Below are positions 10,584 through 20,474 of a stretch of DNA of 64,000 nt, in pieces. Under the pieces are notes generated by a model, which worked only from the letters and a program-made list of their open reading frames with translations, was not told the DNA's origin and made no database searches. Positions within the stretch are counted from its first letter, which is position 1. Every line of letters starts with the position of its first letter. The DNA is taken from contig DATCMU010000010.1 in the NCBI GenBank assembly GCA_036563245.1, forward strand, positions 32,596-96,595, given 5' to 3'. Position numbers and translations under genes: made by a program. The stretch comes from DATCMU01 sp036563245. GTDB lineage: Bacteria > Pseudomonadota > Alphaproteobacteria > Rhizobiales > Devosiaceae.

Positions 10584-13263
10584 CCTGGGCCTTCTTGAGC
10601 GCGTAGATCGTTTCGATGGCTTGCCTGGGCGTCAGGTCGTCCGGACTGATCTCTTCGAGCATGGCGTGAACCGGGTCGGGTCCTGATGGCGGAGGTGGCG
10701 GCGGACGCTGGGCAAAAAGTGGCAGATCGTCTAGCACGGCGCCGCCCGTGCCGGAAGGGCGCTGTTCAAGCAGCTCAAGCACCTGACGGGCCCGCGCGAC
10801 CACGGGCTCGGGCAATCCCGCGAGCCTTGCGACCTGGATGCCGTACGAACGGTCGGCCGCGCCCGCGGCAACCTCGTGCAGGAAGACCACATCCCCTTCC
10901 CACTCCCGCACCTTCATGGTGTGGTTGGAGACCCGTGGCAGGGTGCGCGCCAGGCTGGTCATCTCATGGAAATGGGTGGCGAACAGAGCTCGGCAGCGCG
11001 TCGTCTCGTGCAGCGCCTCGGCGGCGGCCCAGGCAATCGACAGCCCGTCGAAGGTCGCCGTGCCGCGCCCGATCTCGTCGAGCACGACCAGCGAGCGGCG
11101 CGTGGCGCGATTGAGGATCGCCGCGGTCTCCACCATTTCCACCATGAAAGTAGAACGATGGTGGGCGATGTCATCGGACGCACCCACACGGGAGAAGACC
11201 CGGTCGACGATGCCGATATGGGCTGAACTCGCGGGCACGTAGCTGCCGGCCTGCGCCAGAATCGCGATCAGGGCGTTCTGGCGGAGAAACGTCGACTTGC
11301 CGCCCATGTTGGGACCGGTAACCAGCCACAATTGCCCGTCATCGTCTTCATCATTGCCCGACAGGTCGCAATCGTTGGCAACGAAAGTCTCGCCGGCGGT
11401 TGCAAGGCTTTGTTCGACGACCGGATGCCGCCCGCCCTCGACCCGGAACACCAGGCTGTCGTCGACAGTTGGCCGGCAATAGCCGCGATTGGCCGCAAGG
11501 GTCGCAAGGCCCGCCGTCACGTCGAGCTCGGCGAGCGCATCGGCAAGGGCCCGCAGGATTTCGGTCCTTTCAAGGACCCCGGCGCACAAGCGCGCGAAGA
11601 TCGCCTGCTCGATGGCCAGCGCGGCGTCATGGGCCCTGGCGATCTGGCCTTCGAGATCGGCCAGTTCGGCGGTGGTGAACCGCATGGCATTGGCCATGGT
11701 CTGGCGATGAATGAAACTGGCAGAGAAGGGCTCGGCCATCAGCTTGCCGCCATGTGCGGAAGGCACTTCGATGAAATAGCCGAGCACGTTGTTGTGCTTG
11801 ATCCTGAGGGTCCGGATGCCGGTTTCATCGGCCAGCCGCCCCTGCAGCGCCGCGACAACCTCGCGGCTGCTTGTGGCAAGGGCCCGCTCGCGGTCGAGCC
11901 CGGCATCGAACCCCTCGCAGACATAACCGCCATCGCGCGCCAGCAGCGGCGCGTCCTCGTCGATGGCCGACAGGATGGTCTGGGCCAGATCGGCTGGCGC
12001 CGCGTCCAGATCGACCGCCATGCGCGCCAGCAGGCCGACTGGGCCGGCAGCCCGAAGGGTTTGCGCGAGATCGGCCGCACCGGCGATCGCCGATCCGAGC
12101 GCCCTGAGATCGCGTGGGCCACCACGCTGGAGCGCCAGGCGCGTCAAGGCCCGGGTTATGTCCGGCATGCCCTTGAGAGCGGTGCGCAGCCGACCGGCCA
12201 GAAGGCTGTCCTCGACCAGGAACGTCACTGCGTCGAGCCGGGCATTGACCGCCTCGGGCTCGCAGAGCGGGGCGGCGATCCGCCGGGCCAGAAGGCGGGA
12301 CCCGGCCGGCGTGACGCTGAGGTCGACCGCGCCGAACAGCGAGCCTTTGGTCGCCCCGCGATTGGTCGCCAGCAGTTCAAGGGAGTTGCGGGTTGCCGCG
12401 TCGATCGACATATGGGAGGCCGAGGCCTCGTAGTGCGGGGGCCTCAGCGAAAGCGGCGCGCCTCGCTGTGCCTCGCTCGCATAACCCACAAGCGCGCCAA
12501 GCGCCGAGCGTGCGCCGCGAGAATAGGCCGTGGGGTCGACGGCGCCCGCAAAGGCCTGTGCGATCCGCTCCGCCCCGGCCTCGCTGTCGAACAGCGCCTT
12601 TTCACGTTCCACCAGATGCAGGCCGCCAGGCAGCAGGTGACCTTCGCGCAGGTATTCCAGCGTCGGGCCGGCAAGGATGAGTTCGGCCGGATCGATGCGC
12701 GCGATCTCGTCGGCGAGACTTTCCGCCGCCACATCGGCAACCGCTGTCTCCCCGGTCGAGATGTCGGCCCAGGCAAGGGCGAAATCGGTTTCGCCGTGCC
12801 GGACCATGGCAAGCGCCGCCAGGAAATTGTTGGCCCGCTGCGGCAGCAGATCGTCCTCGGTCAGGGTGCCGGGGGTGACCAGCCGGACGACATCGCGCCT
12901 GACCACGGACTTGGAGCCGCGCTTGCGCGCTTCGGCGGGATCCTCGACCTGCTCGCAAATGGCGACGCGATGCCCCAGCGAAATCAGTTTTTTCAGGTAG
13001 TCCTGGGCCGCATGGATCGGCACCCCGCACATGGGGATGTCCTCGCCCAGGTGCTTGCCGCGTTTGGTGAGTACGATGCCGAGGGCCTGCGAGGCGATCT
13101 CGGCATCCTCGAAGAACAGCTCGTAGAAATCCCCCATGCGGTAGAACAGCAGGTAGCCGGGATTTATCGCCTTGATCTCGAAGAACTGCGCCATCATCGG
13201 CGTGACAGCCGGATTGGCCGTTCCGGCAGTCTCAGGGGCAGATTGATAGGGCGCCTGGTCCAT
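10564..13263 (-). CDS. mutS: DNA mismatch repair protein MutS
   Basis: Recognises mismatches and small loops, then signals MutL with ATP. The N-terminal mismatch-binding domain follows the short leader [11 protein letters not shown]. The phenylalanine-glutamate reader is in the [15 protein letters not shown] block. The Walker [14 protein letters not shown] is near residue 651, followed by the [12 protein letters not shown]alker B region. Length with the ATG at 13263 is 899 aa; a further 25 upstream codons are open but lack homology. It is the first gene of the leftward mutS-glnD-murJ-trpS block. Confidence 0.96.
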   Translation of the reverse strand: MDQAPYQSAPETAGTANPAVTPMMAQFFEIKAINPGYLLFYRMGDFYELFFEDAEIASQALGIVLTKRGKHLGEDIPMCGVPIHAAQDYLKKLISLGHRVAICEQVEDPAEARKRGSKSVVRRDVVRLVTPGTLTEDDLLPQRANNFLAALAMVRHGETDFALAWADISTGETAVADVAAESLADEIARIDPAELILAGPTLEYLREGHLLPGGLHLVEREKALFDSEAGAERIAQAFAGAVDPTAYSRGARSALGALVGYASEAQRGAPLSLRPPHYEASASHMSIDAATRNSLELLATNRGATKGSLFGAVDLSVTPAGSRLLARRIAAPLCEPEAVNARLDAVTFLVEDSLLAGRLRTALKGMPDITRALTRLALQRGGPRDLRALGSAIAGAADLAQTLRAAGPVGLLARMAVDLDAAPADLAQTILSAIDEDAPLLARDGGYVCEGFDAGLDRERALATSSREVVAALQGRLADETGIRTLRIKHNNVLGYFIEVPSAHGGKLMAEPFSASFIHRQTMANAMRFTTAELADLEGQIARAHDAALAIEQAIFARLCAGVLERTEILRALADALAELDVTAGLATLAANRGYCRPTVDDSLVFRVEGGRHPVVEQSLATAGETFVANDCDLSGNDEDDDGQLWLVTGPNMGGKSTFLRQNALIAILAQAGSYVPASSAHIGIVDRVFSRVGASDDIAHHRSTFMVEMVETAAILNRATRRSLVVLDEIGRGTATFDGLSIAWAAAEALHETTRCRALFATHFHEMTSLARTLPRVSNHTMKVREWEGDVVFLHEVAAGAADRSYGIQVARLAGLPEPVVARARQVLELLEQRPSGTGGAVLDDLPLFAQRPPPPPPSGPDPVHAMLEEISPDDLTPRQAIETIYALKKAQDALRRS

Positions 13264-13359
13264 CGGATCTCGCGCTGCGACGGGCTCTTCGGAAGCGGCG
13301 AGCCTAGGCGGTTTGCGGCCCGATGCCAACCGGCGCAAGTGGCGATGGCGGCGATAAAA

Positions 13360-14235
13360 TCATCGTGTCCCCAGAATGTCGCGCCAAGAGTATTGCGGGG
13401 TGTAGCCAAGTTCCTTTCGGGCCCTGTCAATGCCGATCAGGGTATCGTGCGGGCCGGTTCCCGGACGCAATTTCACGCCCGCAAAGCATTCGGCGAGAAG
13501 CTCCTGATTGGTCTGCGGCATGTTGGTGTCGGCGGCGGCCAGCGTGTAGTTGCGCGCCGCGCGAATGTCGCTTTCGAGCGCGCGCCAGACCCCCTGGGCA
13601 ATGTCGCGGCTGTCGACGTAACCCCACAGATTGAATTTCTTGTCCGCCGGCCTGTCCCAGAAGGCGGGCAGGCGATCGTAGCCGGTCTCGTGCCCGGGAA
13701 TGTCATAGTAGATGTTGGAAAAACGCAACCCGATGATCGGCATCCCATGCATCCGGTAGAGATGCTCGGCCAGATTCTCGCACACGGCCTTGGATATGCC
13801 GTAGGAGCCGGTGGGAACGGCCGGATCATCGTCATGCGTGGGCAGTTCGGGCGGCACGTAAGTATCGTAGGGGAAGCCGAGCACGGTTTCGGACGATGCC
13901 CAGACGACCTTCTGCATGCCCTGGGCGATGGCGGCCTGGAATACGTTGTAGGTCGACAGCGTGTTGGTGTGGAAGCGCTGCGCGCCGGTAAAATGGTCGA
14001 AATCGGGATTGGCGTTGGCGGCAAGGTGGACCACGGCGTCGGCCCCGGAGAGCGCGGCAAAGGTATCGCCATAGCGGGTCAGGTCGACCTGCCGGAAATC
14101 CTGGGCGCCGGGTGCGGGCGCGGCGATGTCGAGATTGAACACCTGGTAGCCGCGTTCGCGCAGCGCGTTGAGCACAACCGGCCCGATGCCGCGTTCCCTT
14201 GAACCGGTGCCGCCGGTGACCGCGATTGTCTTCAT
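13360..14235 (-). CDS. NAD-dependent epimerase/dehydratase family protein (extended SDR)
   Basis: A 291-aa extended short-chain dehydrogenase/reductase. The Rossmann start MKTIAVTGGTGSRERGIG departs from the usual TGGxGxxG by extra charged residues between the glycines. The catalytic pair appears as YGISK near residue 144, and VVHLAANANP is the typical NAD-binding second block. It sits downstream of xylulokinase on the same strand (68-nt gap), so a sugar or sugar-acid substrate is likely. I cannot name the reaction; epimerase, dehydratase and aldose dehydrogenase are all possible. Confidence 0.7.
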   Translation of the reverse strand: MKTIAVTGGTGSRERGIGPVVLNALRERGYQVFNLDIAAPAPGAQDFRQVDLTRYGDTFAALSGADAVVHLAANANPDFDHFTGAQRFHTNTLSTYNVFQAAIAQGMQKVVWASSETVLGFPYDTYVPPELPTHDDDPAVPTGSYGISKAVCENLAEHLYRMHGMPIIGLRFSNIYYDIPGHETGYDRLPAFWDRPADKKFNLWGYVDSRDIAQGVWRALESDIRAARNYTLAAADTNMPQTNQELLAECFAGVKLRPGTGPHDTLIGIDRARKELGYTPQYSWRDILGTR

Positions 14236-14303
14236 GGCTTGATCCTTCCTTTCGCCGGCGGTCCGGCATTCTGGCCGGGTGGTTGGCTTGGCGGCAAGAA
14301 TCC

Positions 14304-15779
14304 TCAGGCCGACCGCGCACCCTCGATCGCCGGATATAGCGCCCTGAAACGGGCATATTGCGCATCATAGGCAGACGCGAGGTCCCTGTCGGGTTCCACG
14401 ACGCGTTCGATGGGCGGCATCGTGCAGACCTGCATGGGGTCGGCGCCCTCGGCGGCGCAAAGTCCCAGGCGAGCCGCGCCGAACGCGCCGCCGAAATCGC
14501 CGTCCCTGGGCACCTCCATGGGCATGTCGAGGTTGGTCGCGATGATGCGCAGCCACAAGTTCGAGCGCGAGCCGCCACCCACCGCGACAAGACGGTCGAT
14601 ATCGGTGCCAGCGTCCCTGAGAACCCGCTGGCAATCGCGGAAGGCGAAACCGACACCCTCCATCACGGCCTGGGCGAGGCGCGCCGGGGTGCTGACATGC
14701 GAGAGCCCCACAAGACTGCCACGGGCCGTGGCGCTGTTGTGAGGTGTGCGCTCGCCGGACAGGTAGGGCAGGAAGATTTCCTCGCCCGGCCCGGAAAATC
14801 CGGCCTCCGCTGCGACGGACAATTGCGCGGCGTCCTTGCCGACCAGGCCCGCGAGCCAGTTCAGGCTGTCGGTCGCGGAAAGAATGACGCCCATCTGGTG
14901 CCATGTCTGCGGGATGGCGTGGCAGAAGGCGTGCACCGCGCCTAGCGTGTTGGGCCGGAACCGGTCGTTGGAGACGAACAGGACGCCGGAGGTGCCCAGC
15001 GAGACAAAGCCCTGTCCCGGCCTGACCGCGCCGATGCCGCAGGCAGAGGCGGCATTGTCACCACCGCCACCGGCCACGGTGACCCTGTTCGCCATTCCCC
15101 AACGCTGCCGCAACGCGGGCAGGAGCGTGCCACCGGGCGCGCTGCCTTCAACCAGCGAGGGCATGTTGCCGCGCGTCAGTCCAGTCGCGGCCAGCGCCTC
15201 GTCGGACCAATCGCGTGCCGCCACGTCGAGCCACAAGGTTCCGGCGGCATCGGACATGTCGCTGACATTTTCGCCCGTCAGGCGCAGGCGCACATAGTCC
15301 TTGGGCAGCAGGACGCGCGCCACGCGCTCGAAGATGTGCGGCTCGTGCTTGCGCACCCATTGCAGCTTGGGGGCGGTGAAGCCCGGCATCGCGATATTGC
15401 CGGTGATTTCGCGCAGCCGTGGACAGGCGGCTTCAAGTTCGGCGCATTCCTCGCTTGAGCGCACATCGTTCCAAAGGATCGCCGGACGCAGCACCCTGTC
15501 GGACGCATCGAGCAGTGTCGCGCCGTGCATCTGCCCGGACAGTCCAAGCCCCCCGAGGCGCGACATCGCCTCTGGTTCCGCCTTGGCGAGGGCATCGACC
15601 GCGGCGAGCGTCGCGGCCCACCAATGTTCGGGATCCTGTTCGGACCAGCCCGGATGCGGGCGCGAAATTTCGAGCGGCGCGCTCGATTCGGCGAGCAGCT
15701 TCCCATTGCCATCCATCAGGATCGCCTTGACCCCCGAGGTGCCGATATCGATGCCGGCATATGAGGTTCCGGTTAGCAT
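14304..15779 (-). CDS. xylB: xylulokinase
   Basis: FGGY-family carbohydrate kinase of 491 aa that phosphorylates D-xylulose for entry into the pentose phosphate pathway. The N-terminal phosphate motif reads GIDIGTSGVKAILMD. The LSGQMHGATLLD block and WNDVRS are hallmarks of XylB rather than glycerol kinase. The C-terminal adenosine region contains VAVGGGSRSNLWLRI. No xylose isomerase or transporter lies in this window. Divergent galM starts 295 nt away, leaving room for two promoters. Confidence 0.88.
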   Translation of the reverse strand: MLTGTSYAGIDIGTSGVKAILMDGNGKLLAESSAPLEISRPHPGWSEQDPEHWWAATLAAVDALAKAEPEAMSRLGGLGLSGQMHGATLLDASDRVLRPAILWNDVRSSEECAELEAACPRLREITGNIAMPGFTAPKLQWVRKHEPHIFERVARVLLPKDYVRLRLTGENVSDMSDAAGTLWLDVAARDWSDEALAATGLTRGNMPSLVEGSAPGGTLLPALRQRWGMANRVTVAGGGGDNAASACGIGAVRPGQGFVSLGTSGVLFVSNDRFRPNTLGAVHAFCHAIPQTWHQMGVILSATDSLNWLAGLVGKDAAQLSVAAEAGFSGPGEEIFLPYLSGERTPHNSATARGSLVGLSHVSTPARLAQAVMEGVGFAFRDCQRVLRDAGTDIDRLVAVGGGSRSNLWLRIIATNLDMPMEVPRDGDFGGAFGAARLGLCAAEGADPMQVCTMPPIERVVEPDRDLASAYDAQYARFRALYPAIEGARSA

Positions 15780-16074
15780 GAGTTACGTACCTCATCGAAT
15801 TGGGATCCGGAGCGGCCTCTGGTGTTTGCACGCAGGAAGCCGAAGATCGGGATGGGCGATTTTCATCCGGATTAGCGCATGTTCGTGCCGAGGGGAAGCC
15901 CGCCGGTACGTCAGCGACGGGGAGCCGGCGCTCTTGAACCGCGGGTCAATTCGGTCGACGCCGCGCACGACCGATTGACACACGCACCCGCACTTGTCCA
16001 ACTTGCCGCGAAAAATACTGCCCAGCATTGCCGGGGACGGCCGAAGCGGTGGGCGCAGCGAGGGGGAACTTGAA

Positions 16075-17085
16075 ATGGGCGCAGCGGTCACGACGGCTGG
16101 TGACTACGAAGGACAGCGGGTCGATGAGGTGCTGCTGACCAGCGATACCGGTGTGCAGGTGCGCATCCTCAATTGGGGCGTGAGCGTCAGGGACTGGCAG
16201 GTGCCGGTCGCCGGCGGCATGCGCCAGGTCGTATTGGGCTTTGAGGAATTCGCGCCCTATCCCGAGCACAGCCCGCATCTCGGATCGATCGCCGGGCGGG
16301 TCGCCAACCGGATCAAGGGGGCCAGCTTCAGCCTGGACGGGAAGCGATTTGACCTGCCTGTGGATGCCGATTCCCTGCACCTGCATGGCGGCCCCTCCGG
16401 CATCGGTCGTCGGGTCTGGAAGCTGGAGCCGGACACGGCAGCGAGCGCGGCGCGCTTCACGCTGCACAGCCCCGACGGGGACATGGGCTATCCGGGCGCG
16501 GTCGATTTCGAGGCGACCTACCGGCTCGATCGCAACAGGCTGCGGCTCGAGCTTCGCGCAAACACGGACCGGCGTACGCCCATCAGCCTGGTCCAGCATC
16601 AATACTTCAACCTGGGGACGTCGGATGACGTGCTCGACCACCACGTGGAAGTCGCCGCGTTCGCGCGGACCGAACTGGACAAGTCTCTGATGCCGACCGG
16701 GGCCATACTTCCGGTTCCAGGCTCGCAATACGACTTCAGGGCAGGCCGCACCCTGCGCCATTCGGATGGGGCGCCGATCGGCTACGACATCAATCTCGTG
16801 CTCGACACGGGACGCTCGCTCAGCGAGCCGGCGGCGGTGGTGGTTGCGCCGGACGACGACCTCACGCTCAAGCTGTTCACCGACCGGCCCGGACTGCAGG
16901 TCTATAATGGCATGTGGACCGACATCGCCGTGCCCGGGCATGGCGGGCGAATTTATGGCCGCTATTCGGGGCTTTGCCTTGAGGACCAGATGTTCCCAGA
17001 TGCCCTGCACAACCCGCATTTCCCCTCGATCATCTGTTCGCCGGACCAGCCATACAGCCACTGGTGCGAAATCGAGATTGCCTGA
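16075..17085 (+). CDS. galM: aldose 1-epimerase (mutarotase)
   Basis: Interconverts alpha and beta anomers of free aldoses. The start at 16075 has AGGGGGA 8 nt upstream; the frame is open earlier but has no family match. The 336-aa protein shows the sugar-binding strand GRVANRIKGASF and LHLHGGPSGIGRRVW with its catalytic histidine block. VQHQYFNLG, with the second histidine, comes around residue 180. Near the C-terminus YSGLCLEDQMFPDALHNP is typical of GalM. Divergent from xylB and convergent with the downstream regulator (26-nt gap). Confidence 0.88.
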   Translation: MGAAVTTAGDYEGQRVDEVLLTSDTGVQVRILNWGVSVRDWQVPVAGGMRQVVLGFEEFAPYPEHSPHLGSIAGRVANRIKGASFSLDGKRFDLPVDADSLHLHGGPSGIGRRVWKLEPDTAASAARFTLHSPDGDMGYPGAVDFEATYRLDRNRLRLELRANTDRRTPISLVQHQYFNLGTSDDVLDHHVEVAAFARTELDKSLMPTGAILPVPGSQYDFRAGRTLRHSDGAPIGYDINLVLDTGRSLSEPAAVVVAPDDDLTLKLFTDRPGLQVYNGMWTDIAVPGHGGRIYGRYSGLCLEDQMFPDALHNPHFPSIICSPDQPYSHWCEIEIA

Positions 17086-17111
17086 GCGGGCTTCGGCCGT
17101 GATGCGGAGCG

Positions 17112-18527
17112 TCAAATCCTTGCGTAAATGCTCTCCGGGCGCACCGTGTCATCGAGCCTGAAGCGGTGATCGGCGGGCGGATGGGCCCTCTGGCCGCATT
17201 CCAGGCGCGGGCAGATGCGGCAGCCGACACCGATCTGGACGATCTGCGCGGGATTGGCGAGATCGAGGCCATCCGAATAGATCATTTCGCGGGCATGCAC
17301 GACGCTGCAACCGAGGCCGATGGAGAGATAGGAACGCTGGGCGTGGTGCCGGTTGTCGCCCTTTGACACGGCCCTGGCGATACAGAAATAACGCTGCCCG
17401 TCGGGCATTTCGGAGATCTGGATGTTGATGCGGTCGGGGGAGAGAAAGGCCGAATAGACATTCCAGCGCGGGCAGGCGCCTGAATGGCGCGGAATATGGA
17501 TGCCGGAAAGCGAGAAGCGCTTGGAAATGTTGCCGGCGATGTCGGTGCGCACCAGGTGCAAGGGAATGCCCTGCATGCCGGGGCGCTGCAAGGTGGTCAT
17601 CCGGTGGCAGGTCTGTTCGAAGCTGGTGCCGAACCGGCGGCTCAGCCGCTCTATGTCATAGCGGTAGTCGCGGCAGGCGCGATAGAAGCGCTCGTAGGGC
17701 ATTGCAACGGCGGCGGCAAAGTAGGACGCCAGCACATTGCGCGCCAGGGCCGGCGCATCGCCTTCGGGAAGGCTGGCGGAGCGGACAACGGCGTCTATCT
17801 CCGACACCGCGCCCATCAAACCCAGTTGATGCGCGGCGGCAAACTGGGCGGACTCTCGGGACAGGGTTTCGGAGATCAGCAACTGGCTGCGCTCCAGGTC
17901 GAGCCGGCGGGCAATGCCATGCGGCAGCGAGGCAAGGCGCAGGTCCATGCCGAAAACATTGCCCAGGTATGCCCGTAGCCCGGCATCGAAACTGTCCGCG
18001 GCATTGTCGATATCGGCACGTACCCGCTCTGCCGCCGCCTCGAGTTCGGGAAAATAGTTGCCGCGCTCCTGCAGGAAGTCCGAAATCGCGTCGGTTGCGA
18101 GGTGGAACACCCCGGGCGCTTCATCGGATGCGTCAAGACCGACACCGGTCTTGCCCGATTCAACGGCGCGATACTTGTCGTAGAGCCGCAATACGGCGCG
18201 CGCGGCCCCGGGATTGGTGTGCGCGAGGTCCCTTATTTCCTGGTTGGTGAGATCGCTGTCGGCAAACAGATCGTCGCCGAAGGCCTCCATCAGGTCGCCC
18301 ACCAGCCGGGTCTCGTCGGCATCGGCCAGTTCGCCCGGCTCGACCCCGAAATAGCCCGAGATGCGGAACAGCAGATCGACGGTCAGTTTGCGGCGGTTGT
18401 GCTCGATCAGGTTCAGATAGCTCGGCGAGATGCCGAGCGCGGTGGCAAGATCGGCCTGGTTGAGCCGGCGCTGGCGCCTGAGGCGCCGTATGCGCCCCCC
18501 GATCTGCATTTCGGCGGTTTCCGGCAT
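17112..18527 (-). CDS. XRE-type transcriptional regulator, short-chain acyl-CoA regulator (ScfR/RamB-like)
   Basis: A 471-aa regulator with an N-terminal HTH (residues about 9-63, ADLATALGISPSYLNLIEHN). A middle ImmA/IrrE-like domain has AAHQLGLM where a peptidase would have HExxH, so no protease activity is expected. The C-terminal part is the cysteine-bearing DUF2083 type. This architecture is shared by RamB and ScfR-like proteins that control acetate, propionate and glyoxylate genes. It is divergent from the small gene and aceA at 18726-20399, which are its likely targets. The effector (an acyl-CoA) is inferred from the family only. Confidence 0.85.
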   Translation of the reverse strand: MPETAEMQIGGRIRRLRRQRRLNQADLATALGISPSYLNLIEHNRRKLTVDLLFRISGYFGVEPGELADADETRLVGDLMEAFGDDLFADSDLTNQEIRDLAHTNPGAARAVLRLYDKYRAVESGKTGVGLDASDEAPGVFHLATDAISDFLQERGNYFPELEAAAERVRADIDNAADSFDAGLRAYLGNVFGMDLRLASLPHGIARRLDLERSQLLISETLSRESAQFAAAHQLGLMGAVSEIDAVVRSASLPEGDAPALARNVLASYFAAAVAMPYERFYRACRDYRYDIERLSRRFGTSFEQTCHRMTTLQRPGMQGIPLHLVRTDIAGNISKRFSLSGIHIPRHSGACPRWNVYSAFLSPDRINIQISEMPDGQRYFCIARAVSKGDNRHHAQRSYLSIGLGCSVVHAREMIYSDGLDLANPAQIVQIGVGCRICPRLECGQRAHPPADHRFRLDDTVRPESIYARI

Positions 18528-18553
18528 TTCCGTCTCCTCCCGTCGCCGCGCGC

Positions 18554-18663
18554 CTTTACCGGCTTTACAGACAAACCGCAGCGGATTGACTCTGACTTTA
18601 CAGCTTTACAACGGCTTCTGCCGTTATTTCTTGCATGTCTCCCGCATTTGTCAAATCTTTACA
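18554..18663. promoter_or_regulatory. CTTTAC repeat cluster in the regulator/aceA control region
   Basis: Within the 198-nt gap between the XRE regulator and the small gene, CTTTAC occurs five times on the + strand, starting at 18554, 18563, 18596, 18604 and 18657. A short palindrome ATTTG-T-CAAAT lies at 18646-18656. Spacings of 8-9 nt within two pairs suggest a multi-copy operator. That the regulator binds here is an inference. Confidence 0.4.
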
Positions 18664-18725
18664 TCAAGCGAGGCGCTGATCGGCGCCACCGGGCATGATC
18701 CGGCAAGCAAGGAGGAGATGAACAA

Positions 18726-18953
18726 ATGACCAGCACCCTTTCCGAGCGCGAGGAATTTGTCACGATCATCGCGCCCACCGCCGCCGAAGCGATGCGCCAG
18801 TTCCGCGACCAGGGCCTTGCCGCGCTCGGCTATGCCATCGCCGGACGGATCGGGCGGCACCGTTTCTCCCTGAGCGGGAACGGCGACCAGACCGAACTGT
18901 TCGACGGCGAGGCAATGATCGCTGCGACCTTCGTGCGCCGGGTCCCGGCCTGA
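18726..18953 (+). CDS. conserved small protein upstream of isocitrate lyase
   Basis: A 75-aa protein beginning MTSTLSEREEFVTIIAPTAA. It has no signal peptide or membrane segment. The middle looks like one helix (TAAEAMRQFRDQGLAALGYA) followed by short strands ending FVRRVPA. The spacing is AAGGAGGAG about 10 nt before the ATG. It lies between a divergent ScfR-like regulator and aceA (138-nt gap), an arrangement I recall from other Hyphomicrobiales. I do not know its function; the context suggests a link to acetate or glyoxylate metabolism. Confidence 0.7.
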   Translation: MTSTLSEREEFVTIIAPTAAEAMRQFRDQGLAALGYAIAGRIGRHRFSLSGNGDQTELFDGEAMIAATFVRRVPA

Positions 18954-19091
18954 CCGGCCTGCCGCCGGGGAGGGACCGAACCGGCGGCACCCGCTTGCCA
19001 TTCAGAACCCCTGACCATCGCCGCCCTCCCCGCAAGGGGGCCGGCCATTGGCCAATCCGTACCTGCTATCCCTTGACTGGAGGAGACCAGA

Positions 19092-20399
19092 ATGCTCGAC
19101 CGCCCCCATGAACCCCAAAAGACGCCGCCGGCATTCGAGGCGCCCGAATACGCGCCGGACCGTTGGCGCAATATCCGCCGCACCTACACTCCGGAGGACG
19201 TCCGGCGCCTCTCCGGGTCGCTGCCGATCCGCCATACACTGGCCGAGAACGGCGCGCGTCGCCTGTGGGAATTGCTGCACAGCGAGGACTTCGTGCCGAC
19301 GCTGGGCACCTTCACCGGCAACCAGGCGGTGCAACAGGTGAAGGCGGGGCTCAAGGCGATCTACCTGTCCGGCTGGCAGGTTGCCGCCGACGCCAACTCC
19401 TCGGGCAACATGTATCCCGACCAGAGCCTTTATCCCGTCGACAGCGTTCCATCGGTGGTGCGGCGCATCAACAAGGCCCTGCAGCGTGCCGACCAGATCC
19501 AGACCATGGAGAAGCTCGAGGGCATCGCCACGACCGATCTGGACTTCTTCGTGCCGATCATCGCCGACGCGGAGGCCGGGTTCGGCGGACAACTGAACGT
19601 GTTCGAACTGATGAAGGCGATGATCGAGGCGGGCGCGGCGGCGGTTCATTTCGAGGACCAGCTGGCGTCCGAGAAGAAGTGCGGCCACCTTGGCGGCAAG
19701 GTGCTTGTACCCACGGCGCAATTCGTGCGTACGCTGAACGCGGCGCGCCTGGCCGCCGACGTGATGGGCGTGCCCACACTGATCATGGCGCGCACCGATG
19801 CGGAAGCCGCGCGCCTGATCACCTCGGACATCGACGAATACGATGCGCCGTTCATCACCGGGGAACGGACGGCGGAGGGCTTCTACCGGCTCAAGGGTGG
19901 CCTCGACGCCGCCATCGCGCGCGGCATCGCCTACGCCCCCTATGCCGACCTGATCTGGTGCGAAACCTCCAGGCCGGACCTGGAAGAAGCGTGCAAGTTC
20001 GCCGAAGGCGTGCGCAAGGTGCATCCCGATCAGATGCTCGCCTACAACTGCTCGCCCTCCTTCAACTGGGCCAGGCATATGGGCGAGGAGGAGATGCGGG
20101 TATTCCAGCGCGAGATTGCCGCCATGGGCTACAAGTACCAGTTCATCACGCTGGCGGGCTTCCACAACCTGTCATTGACCACGTTCGAACTGGCGCGCGC
20201 CTACAAGCAGGATGGCATGGCCGCCTATTCGAAGCTCCAGCAGGCAGAGTTCGCCGCGGAAAAGGACGGCTTCTCCGCGACGCGCCACCAGCGCGAGGTT
20301 GGGACCTCGTATTTCGATGCGGTCTCGATGGCGATCAGCCAGGGCCAGAGCGCGACCACCGCAATGGCGGAATCGACCGAAACCGCACAGTTCCACTAG
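19092..20399 (+). CDS. aceA: isocitrate lyase
   Basis: Cleaves isocitrate to glyoxylate and succinate, the first step of the glyoxylate shunt used on acetate and fatty acids. The 435-aa protein has the signature KKCGHLGGK, with catalytic cysteine C197. It also has [21 protein letters not shown] in the substrate-metal region and YNCSPSFNW further on. The ATG follows GGAGGAGACCAGA. The regulator at 17112-18527 probably controls it. A hairpin terminator follows 20 nt after the stop. Malate synthase is not in the window. Confidence 0.96.
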   Translation: MLDRPHEPQKTPPAFEAPEYAPDRWRNIRRTYTPEDVRRLSGSLPIRHTLAENGARRLWELLHSEDFVPTLGTFTGNQAVQQVKAGLKAIYLSGWQVAADANSSGNMYPDQSLYPVDSVPSVVRRINKALQRADQIQTMEKLEGIATTDLDFFVPIIADAEAGFGGQLNVFELMKAMIEAGAAAVHFEDQLASEKKCGHLGGKVLVPTAQFVRTLNAARLAADVMGVPTLIMARTDAEAARLITSDIDEYDAPFITGERTAEGFYRLKGGLDAAIARGIAYAPYADLIWCETSRPDLEEACKFAEGVRKVHPDQMLAYNCSPSFNWARHMGEEEMRVFQREIAAMGYKYQFITLAGFHNLSLTTFELARAYKQDGMAAYSKLQQAEFAAEKDGFSATRHQREVGTSYFDAVSMAISQGQSATTAMAESTETAQFH

Positions 20400-20419
20400 A
20401 CCATGTCACCTGAACGAAG

Positions 20420-20447
20420 AAGGCCCGGACCGAGTGGTCCGGGCCTT
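20420..20447. terminator. bidirectional hairpin terminator between aceA and the convergent secreted-protein gene
   Basis: AAGGCCCGGACC at 20420-20431 pairs perfectly with GGTCCGGGCCTT at 20436-20447 around a GAGT loop. The A-rich left and T-rich right flanks (AAGAAGG / CCTTCCTT) allow use in both directions, as fits the convergent genes on either side. Confidence 0.75.
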
Positions 20448-20474
20448 CCTTGCGTCTGAAGCCGCGAAGCAGGA

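Noticed and set aside
8121..10598. An 825-codon open frame on the + strand opposite glnD
   Set aside because: It is the mirror of a GC-rich gene with intact catalytic motifs on the minus strand; the product has no recognisable domain and is rich in His, Gly and Arg, as antisense frames are.
11332..14202. A 956-codon open frame on the + strand opposite mutS and the SDR gene
   Set aside because: It spans two real minus-strand genes and the gap between them, and its translation shows no family pattern.
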